In this document: positions 18,761 to 19,333 of the stretch, piece by piece | Layout of the letters: every line of letters starts with the position of its first letter | Numbering within the stretch: position 1 is the stretch's first letter | Source: Chromera velia | Lineage: Eukaryota; Sar; Chromeraceae | Direction: 5' to 3' | NCBI GenBank assembly: GCA_018398765.1 | Contig: JAHBMJ010002369.1 | Coordinates: 1 to 19,333, forward strand | Length of the DNA: 19,333 nucleotides | Made by a program: the position numbers and the translations under genes | Notes under the pieces: model-generated | Database searches by the model: none | Told to the model about the DNA's origin: nothing | The model's input: only the letters and a program-made list of their open reading frames with translations

Positions 18761-19333
18761 GATGTTGACTCCCTTCCCTGGCCTCTTCTCACTGAGCCAC
18801 GCCACTCCACTGCACACCGACCTGCCCATTGCCTCTATGGCGTCCCCTTGCACACCACAGACCGACGGGGACGAATTCATTCATCAACCATCAGCTGCCC
18901 TTTCTTCAGGCTGCCCCCCGATTAATTCAGAGAGAGAGAGAACATCCTTTCCTCTCTCCTGCCCTGGCCTGGACTTCCATCCATCCATCCCGCCCCGGCC
19001 ATTCCCACCGACCCCCTCTTTCCCCTCTCCAAAAGGAGAAACTTAACTGTCTGTCTGTCTGTATGTTTCTCTCGCTCTGTCTGAATGGGTGCATGTCAAT
19101 GGAAAAGAATCGAGGAGAGAGAGAGAGATTCAGGCAGAGAGAAACGCATAGAGAGAACCCTCTTCCTTCTTGCCACTCACGTATGTCACCATACAGTCTT
19201 CATTCATTCATTCAACCCGACGGACCCCAATGGCCCACGTCAACAAAATCCCGACCCACTGACGAAGAGCCGTTCACCCCCTGCCCCCCCACAGATGACT
19301 GATGCGACCCCCCCTCCCCTCCACCCCCCCCCC
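18761..19333. other. Right-end stretch without a confident gene
   Basis: Mixed C/T-rich sequence with short repeats: CCAT at about 18977-18989, TCTG at about 19048-19062, GAGA at about 19113-19125 and CATT at about 19200-19213. It ends in poly-C. An open frame beginning MASPCTPQTDGDEFIHQ (18837-19046, +) could be a first exon, but nothing supports it beyond openness. Confidence 0.4.

Noticed and set aside
18143-18880. 245-codon minus-strand ORF as a full gene
   Set aside because: Its middle is the translated GAAA/GGAA tract (Phe/Leu/Ser runs). Only the last 43 codons might be an exon.

Overview
The window is eukaryotic nuclear DNA. It has GT-AG introns, no ribosome-binding sites or operons, and very heavy (CT)n, (GT)n and tetranucleotide microsatellites inside the introns. 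Exons carry long acidic, Ser-rich and Gly-rich low-complexity stretches, and two single Ns sit next to homopolymers, as in a short-read draft assembly. The style fits an alveolate alga such as a chromerid (Chromera velia-like). That is an inference from style, not from a marker gene.

About 831-16610 (+) I read one very large split gene of at least 27 exons. From 1766 to the TAG at 16608-16610 I chain 25 exons whose 24 junctions are all in compatible phase. They give 2,857 codons plus stop, provided the single N at 15009 is treated as spurious. Compared from memory with human GTF3C1 (TFIIIC220, the B-box-binding large subunit of RNA polymerase III factor TFIIIC), several blocks lie in the same order. 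These are an acidic/basic linker, a RSIG...RLKIFHRFF block, a winged-helix-like segment, an 'EQFWRTLES' block, a SANT-like segment, an ILPPF...FLRVF block, a conserved late domain and the C-terminal W...LDGRLN module. The N-terminal part, including the B-block domain itself, should lie upstream of the window. A C2H2 zinc finger, split by an intron between its third and fourth ligands, sits in the middle and is not a feature I know from human TFIIIC220.

1-830 is mostly TCTG-type repeats, including a 149-bp tandem duplication, with no confident exon. Introns hold microsatellites but no recognisable genes. Right after the stop codon the DNA changes to a distinct AT-richer, microsatellite-free block (about 16.62-18.08 kb) without ORFs. 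It is either intergenic DNA or an inserted element.

18.08-19.33 kb returns to the earlier style, but its purine/pyrimidine asymmetry is reversed. That, and a possible terminal exon on the minus strand (18143-18274), suggest the 3' end of a convergent minus-strand gene. No RNA gene, CRISPR array or complete mobile element was recognised.
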